Of a stretch of 64,000 nucleotides of DNA, positions 19,458-29,819 are shown in pieces (position 1 is the first letter of the stretch; every line of letters begins with the position of its first letter). A program made the translations under genes and the position numbers. The notes under the pieces were generated by a model. That model searched no databases and was not told where the DNA came from. It saw nothing but the letters and a program-made list of their open reading frames with translations. Source of the stretch: Chondrus crispus (taxonomy: Eukaryota; Rhodophyta; Florideophyceae; Gigartinales; Gigartinaceae); assembly GCF_000350225.1 (NCBI RefSeq), contig NW_005179318.1, forward strand, positions 314,987-378,986, in the 5' to 3' direction.

Positions 19458-20591
19458 ATGGCCACCCCGGCCTTCGCCGCAACCACCCCGCTCTCAGCCA
19501 CGCCCTTCACAGCCAACCACCTCCTCTGCCCCCCACACCCCCCTTCCTACTCACTCACGCGTCGTCCCCGATCAGTAACCCCGCCGTTCACCATGCAGGC
19601 GAAACGGTTCGTTCCACCTCCGCCACCACGCTCTCATCCCCACTCGCCCATCTGACCACATTCCACCTCGCCCTCCCCACCCGTCAGACCCCTGGCCTCT
19701 CGCCTCGCGAGCGGCGCTCTTAAGATGCTCATCCAGTCCCTGTGCACCGTCACGGATGACCTTGACGTCGATATTCAAGCTTCCAGCAACATCGCGCTTC
19801 TTACAGGCAACCTAAAATCCGTTTCGGTCACTGTGTCTCGCATCGTCTTCAACGGCTTTTCCGTCTCGGCCGGCGCGGCTCTATACACAGATCAAATCTC
19901 CATCCGTCCGCCCCCACCCGGTACACCGCTCGCATCCCCGCCAAAACTCGCAAGCCCCTTCTCCGTCTCCGTCCGAGCTAATCTCACGGAGGCAGACCTG
20001 AATCGCGAGGGGCCCGTCCGCGACGCCATCGAAGCGCTACTGAGGCAGATTCTTGCCACGGGACTTAGCGGCGCCATTGGTAGGGTATTACCCCGGGAAA
20101 TTGGAGGAATAGAGTGCGTCTTGGATAGCGTCGAGCTTTGCGATGCGCCCACGCGCCGACAGAGTGACCACTGGGGACGGGCCAGCACCCCGATTACTCA
20201 CCCCAAAACCGCGGGAGGGAAGCTCATGCTCCACGCACGTGCATCACTTTCGTCTGGGCGCGTTCTTCGATTTGCGGTTCGCTCTGGTCTTTGCACAGAG
20301 GCCAATGGGAGTATCGTCAAGTTGAGTAATCCCGAATTAATCTGGCGTCAGTTTTCTGTCCCCATGCTTACCATTGATACCATTGGCTTGCAACTTGACG
20401 ACACCACCAAGCTTACCGACGTTCAGATTGACAGGGGCGTACTATCGGGTGACGGCATCTTGGTCATTTCTCCGCCTCCGGATAACTCGAGACTCCTGCC
20501 ATCCGAGAATCAGATAGGGCGAAGCTCAAACGGATCACAAACCAATCCTAGGAGAATAGGGATGCGTATGTCGGCAGCTTCTGTTGGCTAG
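19458..20591 (+). CDS. DUF2993 (LmeA-like) protein with plastid-type leader, one intron
   Basis: The predicted CDS is join(19458..19606, 19688..20591), 350 aa. DUF2993 proteins are common in cyanobacteria and plastid-bearing eukaryotes; some bind phospholipids. Exon 1 encodes a Ser/Thr/Pro/Ala-rich, acid-free leader typical of a transit peptide. Exon 2 continues as PLASRLASGALKMLIQSLCTV, then the family's core of alternating strands (VDIQASSNIALLTGNLKSVSV, ANLTEADLNREG, a QFSVPML segment near the end). The 81-nt intron begins ACG|GTTCGT and ends with a clear polypyrimidine tract and CCCGTCAG; it removes an in-frame TGA (19653-19655). The acceptor is well supported, the donor less so. The stop lies only 6 nt from the LSM8 stop on the other strand. 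Confidence 0.75.
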
Positions 20592-20597
20592 TTGCGA

Positions 20598-21054
20598 TTA
20601 ATGTACAACTGGATTCAACGGCTCACCCTATCGAGTTTGTACAACAGTAAAGCGACCGCATGAACGCAAGCAATAGAATGTTAGAGATCAATGAAGCTCG
20701 ACGGACGCAAGCTCCGTTCCATTGGAAATTTTCGTCTCTTACCCTGGTCGTCTTCCATGGTATCTTGGCATCATGCTCCTGATCTATTTCTCCCAAAACT
20801 GCTATATTATCTCCACGGATGACATACAGGCCAAGAGTAACAGTCTCCACCCCAGTATCGGTCGCAAAAATTCGCTCGACAGACTGTTCCAAGATTACGT
20901 TGCAGACCTGGTCAAAGCCACGGAGGGTGCCGGTGACATTGCGTCCGTCGTTAGTGATCACATTGACTCTCTTGTTCACGTATTCGAGGAGCAAAGACTT
21001 CTTCCCGGAAGGCCTGCTGCTTTGTCCCTCTTTTGCCACCGGTTTCATAGACAT
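20598..21054 (-). CDS. LSM8: LSm8, U6 snRNA-associated Sm-like protein, one intron
   Basis: The CDS is complement(join(20598..20627, 20743..21054)). LSm8 is the subunit that makes the LSm2-8 ring nuclear and U6-specific. The Sm1 motif VNVITNDGRNVTGTLRGFDQ and the Sm2 motif LGLYVIRGDNIAVLGEID are intact. Unspliced, the frame runs into unrelated residues. Splicing AGG|GTAAGA to GATAG|GGTGAG removes 115 nt and gives the C-terminus GEPLNPVVH, which matches the conserved LSm8 ending (human RAEPLNSVAH). That match confirms the intron and a final exon of only nine codons plus the stop. The first 15-20 residues (MSMKPVAKEGQSSRPSGK) are longer than in animal LSm8, so the start is less sure. The gene is head-to-head with Hsp10 and tail-to-tail with the DUF2993 gene. 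Confidence 0.92.
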
Positions 21055-21451
21055 TTTTCACGGGTAGCTAGGGAAGCAGGAAAACACCCCAGTCAGTGTC
21101 AAGTCGACAGCTGTAGATGCCTGTTCTGGATAGTTCCGAGGTACCCCCTTCATACGGCGTGAAATACCGTTACCAAATGTGTATTTATTTTATGGAAATA
21201 TTTTCCCAACACGACATCTTCTTTGATCCCAAAACAGACGCGATGTGGATCACTGTGTTAAGTGCCATTTAAACCGCCGTGGACATCGCCGATCAACGCC
21301 TCTGTAGTGATCGAAATTCGCCATCATCACACAGATCGCCACCTCAGACCTCACTTGAAACAACTCAATTCTCCCTTCGAAGCAGCAATTTAATTGCTTT
21401 GGATTCTGGAATCGTAATTCACGACGTTGCTTGTGAAGAAAACTTGTCGAA

Positions 21452-21932
21452 ATGGTACGTGGCGCGTTGGTCCGTGATCATTCCAATGCCAGCCAGCATC
21501 ACTGCACCACAAGTCGCAACGGGTTGACATGAACAGATGTTTCAACACACAAATTGTAAGAACGGCCAGTAGCAATCACCGAGATTCCAATTGTACTGAC
21601 ACTTTCCTCATGTTCTCTTTCTGTGTTAGGCTGCAAGAGCTGTGAGAAAGATCATCCCGCTCCTGGATCGAGTCCTTATTGAGAAAGCAGTAGCGGAGAA
21701 GACAAGCGCTGGAGGCGTTCTTCTCCCGGAATCTGCACTCAGCAAACTCAACGAGGGAAAGGTCATCGCAGTTGGGCCAGGGGCCCGAACATCTGATGGC
21801 AGCGTTATCAGCCCATCTGTGAAAGAGGGCGATAATGTTCTTCTTCCAGAGTATGGAGGCTCAAAAGTTGTCGTCGATGGAAAGGACATGTTTTTGTACA
21901 GAGATGATGATTTACTTGGACTAATTGAATAG
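21452..21932 (+). CDS. HSP10/HSPE1-like: Mitochondrial 10-kDa chaperonin (Cpn10/GroES), one intron
   Basis: The CDS is join(21452..21454, 21630..21932), 101 aa. Hsp10 caps the Hsp60 folding chamber in the mitochondrial matrix. Motifs: KIIPLLDRVLIEK, the mobile loop EKTSAGGVLLPESA, the KLNEGKVIAVGPG segment, DNVLLPEYGGSKVVVDGKDMFLYRDDDLLGLIE. No ATG occurs at the right place in the main frame. The donor ATG|GTACGT and the acceptor TGTGTTAG|GCTGCA splice in phase 0 to give MAARAVRKIIPLLDRV, which aligns with animal Hsp10 (MAGQAFRKFLPLFDRV). The first coding exon is therefore the start codon alone, and the intron is 175 nt. The short amphipathic N-terminus serves as an uncleaved matrix signal in this family. 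It shares a 397-bp promoter with LSM8. Confidence 0.9.
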
Positions 21933-22100
21933 GAAAGTCCTCAACAACACACCACAAGCAGTAGATACCTACGTGCGTTTATCTGCCCTAGGGTTGTTTA
22001 AGTATCCAGCATATTTCGATACAGCAGTGATTTCTTGAATATCAGGTAATCCATTATAAAAGCGTATATCTGACCACTGACCAATCTATGCTTTGAATGA

Positions 22101-25100
22101 CTACGAACTCCCATCGGCAGTGATGTTGTTGTTAACAACAGCAGGACGGAGAGATTGCCTTCTTTTATGCTGCCTTAGACGGTGCATAACGTTGTGAACT
22201 CCATCCCTTCTGTCCATTACCTGTTGATATTCAGGGGTACCTTCCTCTATGCTTCTGAGCTTCCTCTCCGCCCGTGCCAGCTGCTCTTGTAGAAACTCTA
22301 AAGTCAAAGAATCCACTTCCTGGGAGCTCACGTCGTTTTTCCCTTCAGCGCCCTTACCTGGAGGTGTCTGTGCAGCCCAGGGATCCGCGTTCTCGTCATT
22401 ATTTTTATCGCTCTCGACAGCCTTATCTGCCTTGTGCTTGAGGAATTTGATCGCAGCCTTGTAGGTCCGTTCCTTAGAATCTGCATTTGAGTTTGCTTTG
22501 TACAGTTTCTTTTTCGTGGCGACAAGCTTATCGCAATACCTTACTGTCTTCTTCTCTGCCGCCATCCGTTTCTCCCGCTCCTGCGACGCGCGAACTTCTA
22601 ATTCAGTCATTTCCTTTAGAGCTTTGTTGAGGCGGCGGGCCAAGTCGTCCTTCCTATTTACCACATCTGCTTGGTAAACAAAGCTCGACTGGATGCCATT
22701 CCGAATGTCTTCAGGAATTGCTGGGACTGCAGACATATCCAGAGCCGCAAGTGCTGATGACAGCCTCTCAATCTCTCCTTCTCGGCCCTGCAGTGCTTCT
22801 TCGAGACGCGGGACTGCTGTCATTGCGACCCTGGCGTCCATTAAGGGAACCTCGGCGTCTCTATGCCGCGCAATAAGCGCTAGGGCAGGGACCTGATAAC
22901 TCCCAGAATTATCAGTCTCTGAGGTGACATCCAAACCTAGTTCTGGCCTCACCCGCTTCGATACTCTGAGCCCAGCGATAACTGCGAACACAGTGGTGCG
23001 GAAGCGTCGCTTGGGAGATAAAAGCTGCTGCTTTGAGGATGCCAGAATGTCAAGGCCATACTTTGTTTGATACATATCAATCATGTATGCCAGGATTTTC
23101 TTCTCGGCCACGAGCTGCACACGAAAGGCGACAAGTCGGTCAGATCGTTTGTCCAAAGCAGAATATTTCCCTGTTAGCCTAGCAATCTCTTGGACAGCAT
23201 CGCGCGAAAATTCTTCAAGCGCTACAATCGATTCTTCTGTACCGGAAATTTCCGCTAGGCGAGCGATAAACGCCCTGTGATCGGAGGAAACTTGAGCAAG
23301 CATTTCTTGTGCAGTTCTCTTTTCGTGGATGACATGATCAATCTGCTGCTGAAGTTCAGCAATGGTTCCACAAAGCGCCGCATTAGCCCTCGATTTCTCG
23401 TTGTACATGGTCCTAGTTCGCTTCAGTTGGCTCTCCAAGAAGCCAGCAGCTTCCTTACCGACATCGGCTGATTCAGCAAGAGATTCTCGCCGACTCGCAG
23501 CAAGGTTCGACACATTGGCAAACGGGATAGGTCCATCAACAGAATATTTCGTGATGTCCGCTGATGACTGCGTCTCCTTTGCAACATAGCCCGGGCTTAT
23601 GTATGGCAAAGTGTCGTCCGCATCCCTTTGCTCAGAAATGGAATCGAAAATTCTGGGCGCTCCCAACTGGTCAATGAGCTGCTGCTTACCATCTACAACA
23701 CCAGAAATTTCATCTAAGAGCTCCTTGGATTCGATGATCACCGCCTTCGCTGCAGGGCTAACCTCAGACGATTCTTCTCTCCTGATCATACGGTCTTGCC
23801 TTTCCCTCAAAGCACGAAGTCGATTGGCAAGCCGATCTTTGAGGTCAACCAGCTGATCCAGCGATTGGATCGCTGCAACAACAAGTGGGTCTCTCCATTG
23901 AATGGTATTGTCAGCTCCAACCATTGAATACATGCTTTCTCGCCGAGACCAAGTTCCGGCCAAGCTATGTCCAGATTGCCGGCGGATTCCTATTGATGAA
24001 GATGTAATATCCCCCACTGACCCGATGTCCGAGACATCGCGCTCCTGAAGTAGTTCCATGACATGCGCTTGTGCAGTCTTGCACTCCTCATCAACACGGT
24101 TCTTGACATTTGTGAGATGTTGCACTTCAGCCTTCAACGTTGAAATTTCACCCTGCATTTCAGAGCGTACCACGTTCAAAGTTCGTTCTCTCTCCAACAC
24201 CTCGCTGCGTAACCTGACTGCATTGCTCTCAAAGTCAGACCTCTCTTGGACTAACTTATCAACCCGCCCAATTAACTTATCGATGAGGTCCTTGCTATTC
24301 TCTGGACGGTAGCCAAGCGTATCAGACAAACGGTGAAGGAATGCAATTTGCTGCTGCTTCAAATGTGTTTCCCTACTGGACACAAAGACGTTTGATTTCG
24401 TTGCCGCTACTGCCCTGAGACGATCACATTCCCTCCGCAGCGAAAACATCTTCTCATCTTGGTTCGCCGATCTCGTTTTCAAGTCTACCAGATCCCTAGA
24501 CTTTTCATTCAAAAGCCTCTGTGCACGAGAGAGCTCCCCACGTAGCGTCTGCAGTACCCCGTCAACAGCAATCCTGATGGAGTTGTCTTTGGAGTCATGG
24601 TCGAGACAAGAACGTTGGCTACTCTCAATCGCAGCTTGCGTCAGTGAATTCAAGTTGTTATCTTGCTCATCCGCACTCGTCTGCATCTGTTTGATGACTA
24701 CATCTCGTTCTTCTAACTCCTTCTCCATGCGCTGGATTTTCCCGTCCCTCTCATCCAAACCCCTAGTTGCATCAATCAGATTTTGGCCAACGGCTTGATC
24801 CCTCTTCTGGTGCTTTTCCTTGTCCTTGCGGCGTTCCCTTTCGACCTGCCTGGTCTCGCATTCAGCGATGTCGCGTTGGTCCCGCAGCGTCAAACTCCGT
24901 TTGACACTCTCCTGAAGATCAACATTGAGACTCAAAATAGCGTCATCCACTTTTGCCTTCTCGGCTGAGACGGCCTTAACATGGGCACTAAGAGCAGAAA
25001 TCTCAGACTCAAGCTCTTCAATTCTCTCAGCCGCCCTTTCTAGTGCAGCAGCACGCTCAAGAGACTGGCGAGAAAGTAGTAGCTTGGAAGTAGGCTCAGG

Positions 25101-26588
25101 AGAAAAACCTGCCCCCCTTTTTGAAATACCCTCGAGCTCTTGCACCTGATCCATCAGACATTGGTTTTCTTTTTCTATTTTAGAGGTTCGAGCACGTGCA
25201 CTGTCGAGGAGATTCTCCAAATTCAAAACGCGAGACTGCAAGTCTTGCATTTGACGACTCTCACGAGCGATAATATCAGCACTTTGACGCCTAGTCACTT
25301 GGTTTGCAAATAGTGGTTCTAAAGCAGCCTTGGCACCTCTTGAAAACGAAAAATCAGGACGAAACTGTTTGCCAAATTCGACAATATCCTCAAGCAAATG
25401 GTTGAGACTGGACACTTTCTCTTTCAAATGATCATTTTCTTTTTCGGCATGTTCGAACCTATCTCGCTCATCCTGAATTTGAGTAAGGAACATGTGCATA
25501 ACCGTGGCCTGCTCACGTTCAGCTTCAGAGTGAGAGCTTTGCTGCTTGTCCACAATGGACTCCGTTATTTCTACGGCAGACGTTTGCAGGTTGGACAGTT
25601 CCATCCGTTGAAATTGAATAGTATCCAGCAATTTAGCCAACATCCGCGACTGCGGGCTCCCATCTGATGCAAGATTGCCAAACGCATATCGCTCGTCTTC
25701 TTCAAACGGACCTGTCCTGGAGAAAAGAGTGAGGACATCCGCTGGACTGACTGGATGTTCCGAAAAGTTCGATGGAAGATCAACTTGGAACGAAGTGAGG
25801 CCAGATGAGGCCAGAAGTAAGCGCCTTCTCTTGTCTACTTCGTTGGCTAATTCGCCGACAGCAAAGGGTTGTACGCCGTCAACTTTTTCAAATTCGTTCA
25901 CGTTTTTGTTATCGCTTGGTGATGAAGTCGCCACGTTTCTATCCATGATATCGTTCAATTGCCCAGCGACGTTCTCAGCTGAAGCCTGCGGCAAGTTGGG
26001 GGCAATATCGGGGGCAGGCGCAGCAAAGTCGATTTGCTCCGCAGGAGTATCTTTCCAGGTTGAAATGGGATGCGTGCTCTTAGAAGAGCCAGAAGGCACG
26101 TTATGAAGTTGAGAAGAAAATTGAGGTTGAGGAGACATAGAGGGATGAAGGTTAGGGTCGGTAAAGGGTGTGCAAGCAGTTCCAGTTCCACCGAATTCAA
26201 CACAATCGTCGCTCCTATCCGATATGGTCTCGTCATCGTCTCCGAGCCCGCTGTTATCAGACTCCTTCGCTTCATGAGACTGAGAATCCGCATCGGCTTT
26301 GTGGTCAGGATTAGTCATGTCATCAACTTGATCCGATTGGATCTCGTCGACATTGCTTGCACGAGTAGTTTGGGTATCATCATCTCCCTGACTGCCAAAG
26401 AGCGTCCAGTTGAAAGAAGTATCATGGGGAATAGACGATGTAGAGGTTCTCTGAGAGATTCGACGGCCGAGAGTGTTTGGGACCATATCGGAGAAAGTTG
26501 TCGGGAAAGGTAGCGGGCTTGGGGCGGGGCTTGCGACAAAGTTCTCCATAGAGACGAAGGTGCCCGGGTCACTTTCGTTATCATCCAT
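22101..26588 (-). CDS. Very long coiled-coil protein with possible PACT segment
   Basis: The 1495-aa product has no intron. The first 350 residues are acidic and Ser/Thr/Pro-rich, probably disordered (MDDNESDPGTFVSMENF). Long heptad-rich coiled coils fill about 350-1150 with a break near 880-1040. At about 1160-1215 the pattern KILAYMIDMYQTKYGLD, then a short spacer, RFRTTVFAVIAGLRVSKRV, resembles the PACT domain that anchors pericentrin, AKAP450 and fungal Spc110/Pcp1 proteins to spindle poles (YQ-K-YL ... RFR-A---IA--R). More coiled coil and a basic tail follow. The PACT call is by eye only. If right, this would be a spindle-pole scaffold. Otherwise it is a golgin- or myosin-tail-like structural protein of unknown role. 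It is head-to-head with VID27. Confidence 0.72.
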   Translation of the reverse strand: MDDNESDPGTFVSMENFVASPAPSPLPFPTTFSDMVPNTLGRRISQRTSTSSIPHDTSFNWTLFGSQGDDDTQTTRASNVDEIQSDQVDDMTNPDHKADADSQSHEAKESDNSGLGDDDETISDRSDDCVEFGGTGTACTPFTDPNLHPSMSPQPQFSSQLHNVPSGSSKSTHPISTWKDTPAEQIDFAAPAPDIAPNLPQASAENVAGQLNDIMDRNVATSSPSDNKNVNEFEKVDGVQPFAVGELANEVDKRRRLLLASSGLTSFQVDLPSNFSEHPVSPADVLTLFSRTGPFEEDERYAFGNLASDGSPQSRMLAKLLDTIQFQRMELSNLQTSAVEITESIVDKQQSSHSEAEREQATVMHMFLTQIQDERDRFEHAEKENDHLKEKVSSLNHLLEDIVEFGKQFRPDFSFSRGAKAALEPLFANQVTRRQSADIIARESRQMQDLQSRVLNLENLLDSARARTSKIEKENQCLMDQVQELEGISKRGAGFSPEPTSKLLLSRQSLERAAALERAAERIEELESEISALSAHVKAVSAEKAKVDDAILSLNVDLQESVKRSLTLRDQRDIAECETRQVERERRKDKEKHQKRDQAVGQNLIDATRGLDERDGKIQRMEKELEERDVVIKQMQTSADEQDNNLNSLTQAAIESSQRSCLDHDSKDNSIRIAVDGVLQTLRGELSRAQRLLNEKSRDLVDLKTRSANQDEKMFSLRRECDRLRAVAATKSNVFVSSRETHLKQQQIAFLHRLSDTLGYRPENSKDLIDKLIGRVDKLVQERSDFESNAVRLRSEVLERERTLNVVRSEMQGEISTLKAEVQHLTNVKNRVDEECKTAQAHVMELLQERDVSDIGSVGDITSSSIGIRRQSGHSLAGTWSRRESMYSMVGADNTIQWRDPLVVAAIQSLDQLVDLKDRLANRLRALRERQDRMIRREESSEVSPAAKAVIIESKELLDEISGVVDGKQQLIDQLGAPRIFDSISEQRDADDTLPYISPGYVAKETQSSADITKYSVDGPIPFANVSNLAASRRESLAESADVGKEAAGFLESQLKRTRTMYNEKSRANAALCGTIAELQQQIDHVIHEKRTAQEMLAQVSSDHRAFIARLAEISGTEESIVALEEFSRDAVQEIARLTGKYSALDKRSDRLVAFRVQLVAEKKILAYMIDMYQTKYGLDILASSKQQLLSPKRRFRTTVFAVIAGLRVSKRVRPELGLDVTSETDNSGSYQVPALALIARHRDAEVPLMDARVAMTAVPRLEEALQGREGEIERLSSALAALDMSAVPAIPEDIRNGIQSSFVYQADVVNRKDDLARRLNKALKEMTELEVRASQEREKRMAAEKKTVRYCDKLVATKKKLYKANSNADSKERTYKAAIKFLKHKADKAVESDKNNDENADPWAAQTPPGKGAEGKNDVSSQEVDSLTLEFLQEQLARAERKLRSIEEGTPEYQQVMDRRDGVHNVMHRLRQHKRRQSLRPAVVNNNITADGSS

Positions 26589-27728
26589 GGCGAGGTAGGG
26601 TAGAATTTGGGTGGTTTAATTCCACACGTCGCTGACCGTCAGTTGGATTTGCGATTATTTCGAAAGAAAAGTAGCGTTCGCCACGCCCGCTGCGGAGTTG
26701 TGCACTTTTTCTGAATTGGGGTTGATAGATGGACTTCTGTGGATATTTGAGAAATGGTGAGGTTAGGAAGGAGCTGGTGCATACAAGAAACGTTATCTGC
26801 GTGAAGAACCTGAAAAGGCGGGATGAGAGTGGGTTTGAATCCATACCGATTTTGACTTTTTGAATAAACCAGTAGAAAACGAGGAACCCCTTCTGTGGCG
26901 CGCAGAATTACAAAAATGTGGGTTCTACCATTTTCGAAAAGAAGCATAAACAATATTTTTTAAAAATAGGCTGAAATTCAGACAGCCCTGCAAAACTGAA
27001 ATTTCTTTCGAAAAGCCACCGCAAGTGTACACTTTCATTCCTACAGTAGTGGTCAGAACTGTACGCGTTCAAGTTTCTTGAAAAAAATTGAATAAAAAAA
27101 GGGCATCTGAGTTTTGGAAGCGCTCGAACTTGAAGAAACATCAAGCGTCAATACATTTTTCCGCTGTCAAGGTGCCGGAATGGAACCATTTTTGAGGGAT
27201 ACATCCGGATAACGAGAACGTATGCCACGTTTCCATCGGGGAACAGCGTTGCCCTGCATGCCGAGCACGTAATCTTTATTTGGTTCGAAGGGCTGTTGCA
27301 AGAAGAAAAAGTTACCCTTTCAACAGTGCATACATAGCGGATCTGCAATGCTGTACAGTTGCAACAGGTGTTGGAATCAACCCCTACCATCATGCACTCC
27401 GGCCCCCATTCATAGTACAAATATATCCTTCGAAGGGTAGTACTTCGTTGGTCCATCAGCAAGCAAGCCCACATTGCCTGCACCCCTTGACGCTCTTTAA
27501 GTCCAGCAAACCGGCCCCCTCCCCTTCTCCTTCCCCCGTCCCGCCTGGGTTCTTCAAAAGAGTGTGGCAGCTCATGTGCATCAAATCATTGCTTGCATTA
27601 TTTGAGACAGCACCCACCTTCAGCACCTGAGCCCTTCCACGTCCCTATCTTTCATTTCCATCGCATTGAAACAAGGCCACACCGCAACAATCAAATAATT
27701 GCCTCGCTTTCTTAATCCACCGTTCAAA
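26589..27728. other. Bidirectional promoter region, no gene
   Basis: This 1.1-kb interval separates the start codons of the coiled-coil gene and VID27. It is AT-richer than the genes, contains one TACAGTA motif (27043-27049) and the half-palindrome CCTTCGAAGGGTA (27427-27439), and ends in a C-rich stretch. Short open frames show no recognisable protein. Confidence 0.5.
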
Positions 27729-29819
27729 ATGATGAACCGTTTATTTGGACTTGGCAACCCTCCAGCTTATGGCGTGCCCGCCGAAGACGAGCTTCCGGCA
27801 GGCGAAAAGCCGTCAACGAATGCCGACGGATCCCTGTACATTTCGCTTCCCAAGAAAGATGGAGTCATGCAGCAAACCTGTATGTACACATCCTGCAGAG
27901 CTATCGTGCGACCAACGGCTAAGCAGCATGCTTTCGAGTTGGTTGTGTCCAATACCGACGAAGACGATGCAGCGAGCTCTGTTTATCCCTCCGATTCAGT
28001 CTTTGCAATCGAGCAATCCGCTCGATTTGAATGTGCCGATACTCAGTGTGGCTGGTCGGACCGCACAACGAAAAGGTACAGCCTTGACTTTGATGACGCC
28101 TCCGCTGCGTCCAAGTTTTTCGATGCGTTGGCAACTGCTTTATTTGAGGCCATCCATTCTCGAGAGCCGCGGCCTGATGAGGAAGGCGACATGCGCCAAC
28201 TCGTATCGGGACAGAAAGCGGAACGCCCATCAGAGATCTTGGTGACGTCCGGGGAGTTGCTGCGTGTGTCCGGCGAGCTGTTCAATTTCAATACGACAAA
28301 CGATACGTTTGAAACGATCATTCCAAGCGTCGTTGTAACCATTAATTCTGCAATCGCAAAGGAGGATAGGAGTCGCGCTTATATGATGTCGGTCTTCCAA
28401 GAAGACACCGGCGATGCGGTTTTCGAATGTGAAGTCAATAACGACATGAATGCTCAATTCTACGCCCGCACCCTGTCCATGGTCTGGATGCTCAACCGTT
28501 TTGATGAAGCCGATACGGAAACACAGGAATGTGACTCGAACAACCAGGTTTGCCTTTCAATTGTAGTTGAATCCGCAGAAGATTTCGTCTCGATGAGGAA
28601 TCAATACTCTGTATGCTTGTTTGAGGTGAACCATCAAGCATCTATGGAAGACTTGAAGTTGAAAGAATATGACAGGGAGTACATTATTCAAAGTGAGCGT
28701 GACGACGTTGAGCCAATGGAGATTGAAGAAAGTGGCGAGGAGGACGAAGATAGAAGAGTGCTCGAAGACGAACGGCCACAGTCGAGGGCAGGTGGCCTGG
28801 ATGAGAATGATGGCATGGCCAACAGTCAGCTTGCTGTTTCCGCAAGCTCAGACCGTACATTTGTAGTGCGAGGGAACCAGATGGGCGTGTTTCAAACTGG
28901 CGATGACGGCGCCAAGTTTAAGACAACGGTTCGTTTCAAGGACCCCTCAGGAAATGGGCGGTCCTTCCTTCCATCAAACATTCTTCTCCATGAACAAGAC
29001 AAGTCCATGCTGGTTCTGGATTCACAAGACCCTACTAAGATGATGCGCATGGATTTAGAACGAGGAGAAATTGTGGATACCTGGTCTGGTCCTCTCACGA
29101 AGAATACCCCCGTTCATGCTGTCCATCGCGTCGCCAAATATTCGAATCTCACAGATACGAAGGAGTTTGTGGGTCTCAACAAAAATCAGCTGCTGAGAAT
29201 GGATCCTCGAACGCGAGAGTTCATTGTTCAAAGCAAGAAGTACGCTGCGAGCACACGCGCCAAGCTGGGATGCGTTGCAACAACAGGAAGCGGCCATTTG
29301 GCTGTGGCATCCGAAAACGGGGACGTACGACTTTACGACCAAATTGGCAAAAACGCCAAGACACATTTACCAGGGCTTGGTGATAACATCATAGGTATTG
29401 ATGTTTCTGAGGATGGGAAGTACATTCTTGCAACAACAGCAAAATACCTGGTTATCATTAACACAGTGGTCCAGGCAGAAAGCCAGCATTCAGGGTTTCT
29501 GAAATCAATGGGCAAGCACAAGCCTGCTCCGCGCAAGTTAGTGATCAAGCCCGAAGACATTCACAAAAATCGAATGGGAGAGATCAACTTTACTCCGGCG
29601 CATTTCAATACGGGCAGCTCTTTGGAGCGAAGCATTGTGACAAGTACTGGTCCTTTCATTGTCACCTGGAATTTCCGATCGGTCAAACTCGGAAAGCTTC
29701 ACAACTACAATATCACAAGATACATGGACAATATTGTTGCAGATGACTTTGCCTATAACGATGATGGTCGCATTGTCGTGACGCTTCCCAATGATGTTAC
29801 TGTCGCGCGCAAGAGATAG
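27729..29819 (+). CDS. VID27-like: VID27-family protein
   Basis: The 696-aa product is a VID27 homologue: a cytoplasmic protein linked in yeast to vacuolar import and degradation of gluconeogenic enzymes, also present in plants. Layout: an N-terminal beta domain (about 25-150) with LYISLPKKDG, a central PH-like domain (about 165-330), an acidic linker (EESGEEDEDRRVLEDE), and a C-terminal WD40-like propeller with the family signatures MRMDLERGEIVDTWSGP, KEFVGLNKNQLLRMDPR, GHLAVASENGDVRLYD and FIVTWNFRSVKLGK. Length is close to fungal members (about 780 aa). The frame is open to 27699 without ATG; I chose the first ATG of the ATGATG pair at 27729. The stop faces the eIF5B stop 258 nt away. Confidence 0.9.
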   Translation: MMNRLFGLGNPPAYGVPAEDELPAGEKPSTNADGSLYISLPKKDGVMQQTCMYTSCRAIVRPTAKQHAFELVVSNTDEDDAASSVYPSDSVFAIEQSARFECADTQCGWSDRTTKRYSLDFDDASAASKFFDALATALFEAIHSREPRPDEEGDMRQLVSGQKAERPSEILVTSGELLRVSGELFNFNTTNDTFETIIPSVVVTINSAIAKEDRSRAYMMSVFQEDTGDAVFECEVNNDMNAQFYARTLSMVWMLNRFDEADTETQECDSNNQVCLSIVVESAEDFVSMRNQYSVCLFEVNHQASMEDLKLKEYDREYIIQSERDDVEPMEIEESGEEDEDRRVLEDERPQSRAGGLDENDGMANSQLAVSASSDRTFVVRGNQMGVFQTGDDGAKFKTTVRFKDPSGNGRSFLPSNILLHEQDKSMLVLDSQDPTKMMRMDLERGEIVDTWSGPLTKNTPVHAVHRVAKYSNLTDTKEFVGLNKNQLLRMDPRTREFIVQSKKYAASTRAKLGCVATTGSGHLAVASENGDVRLYDQIGKNAKTHLPGLGDNIIGIDVSEDGKYILATTAKYLVIINTVVQAESQHSGFLKSMGKHKPAPRKLVIKPEDIHKNRMGEINFTPAHFNTGSSLERSIVTSTGPFIVTWNFRSVKLGKLHNYNITRYMDNIVADDFAYNDDGRIVVTLPNDVTVARKR

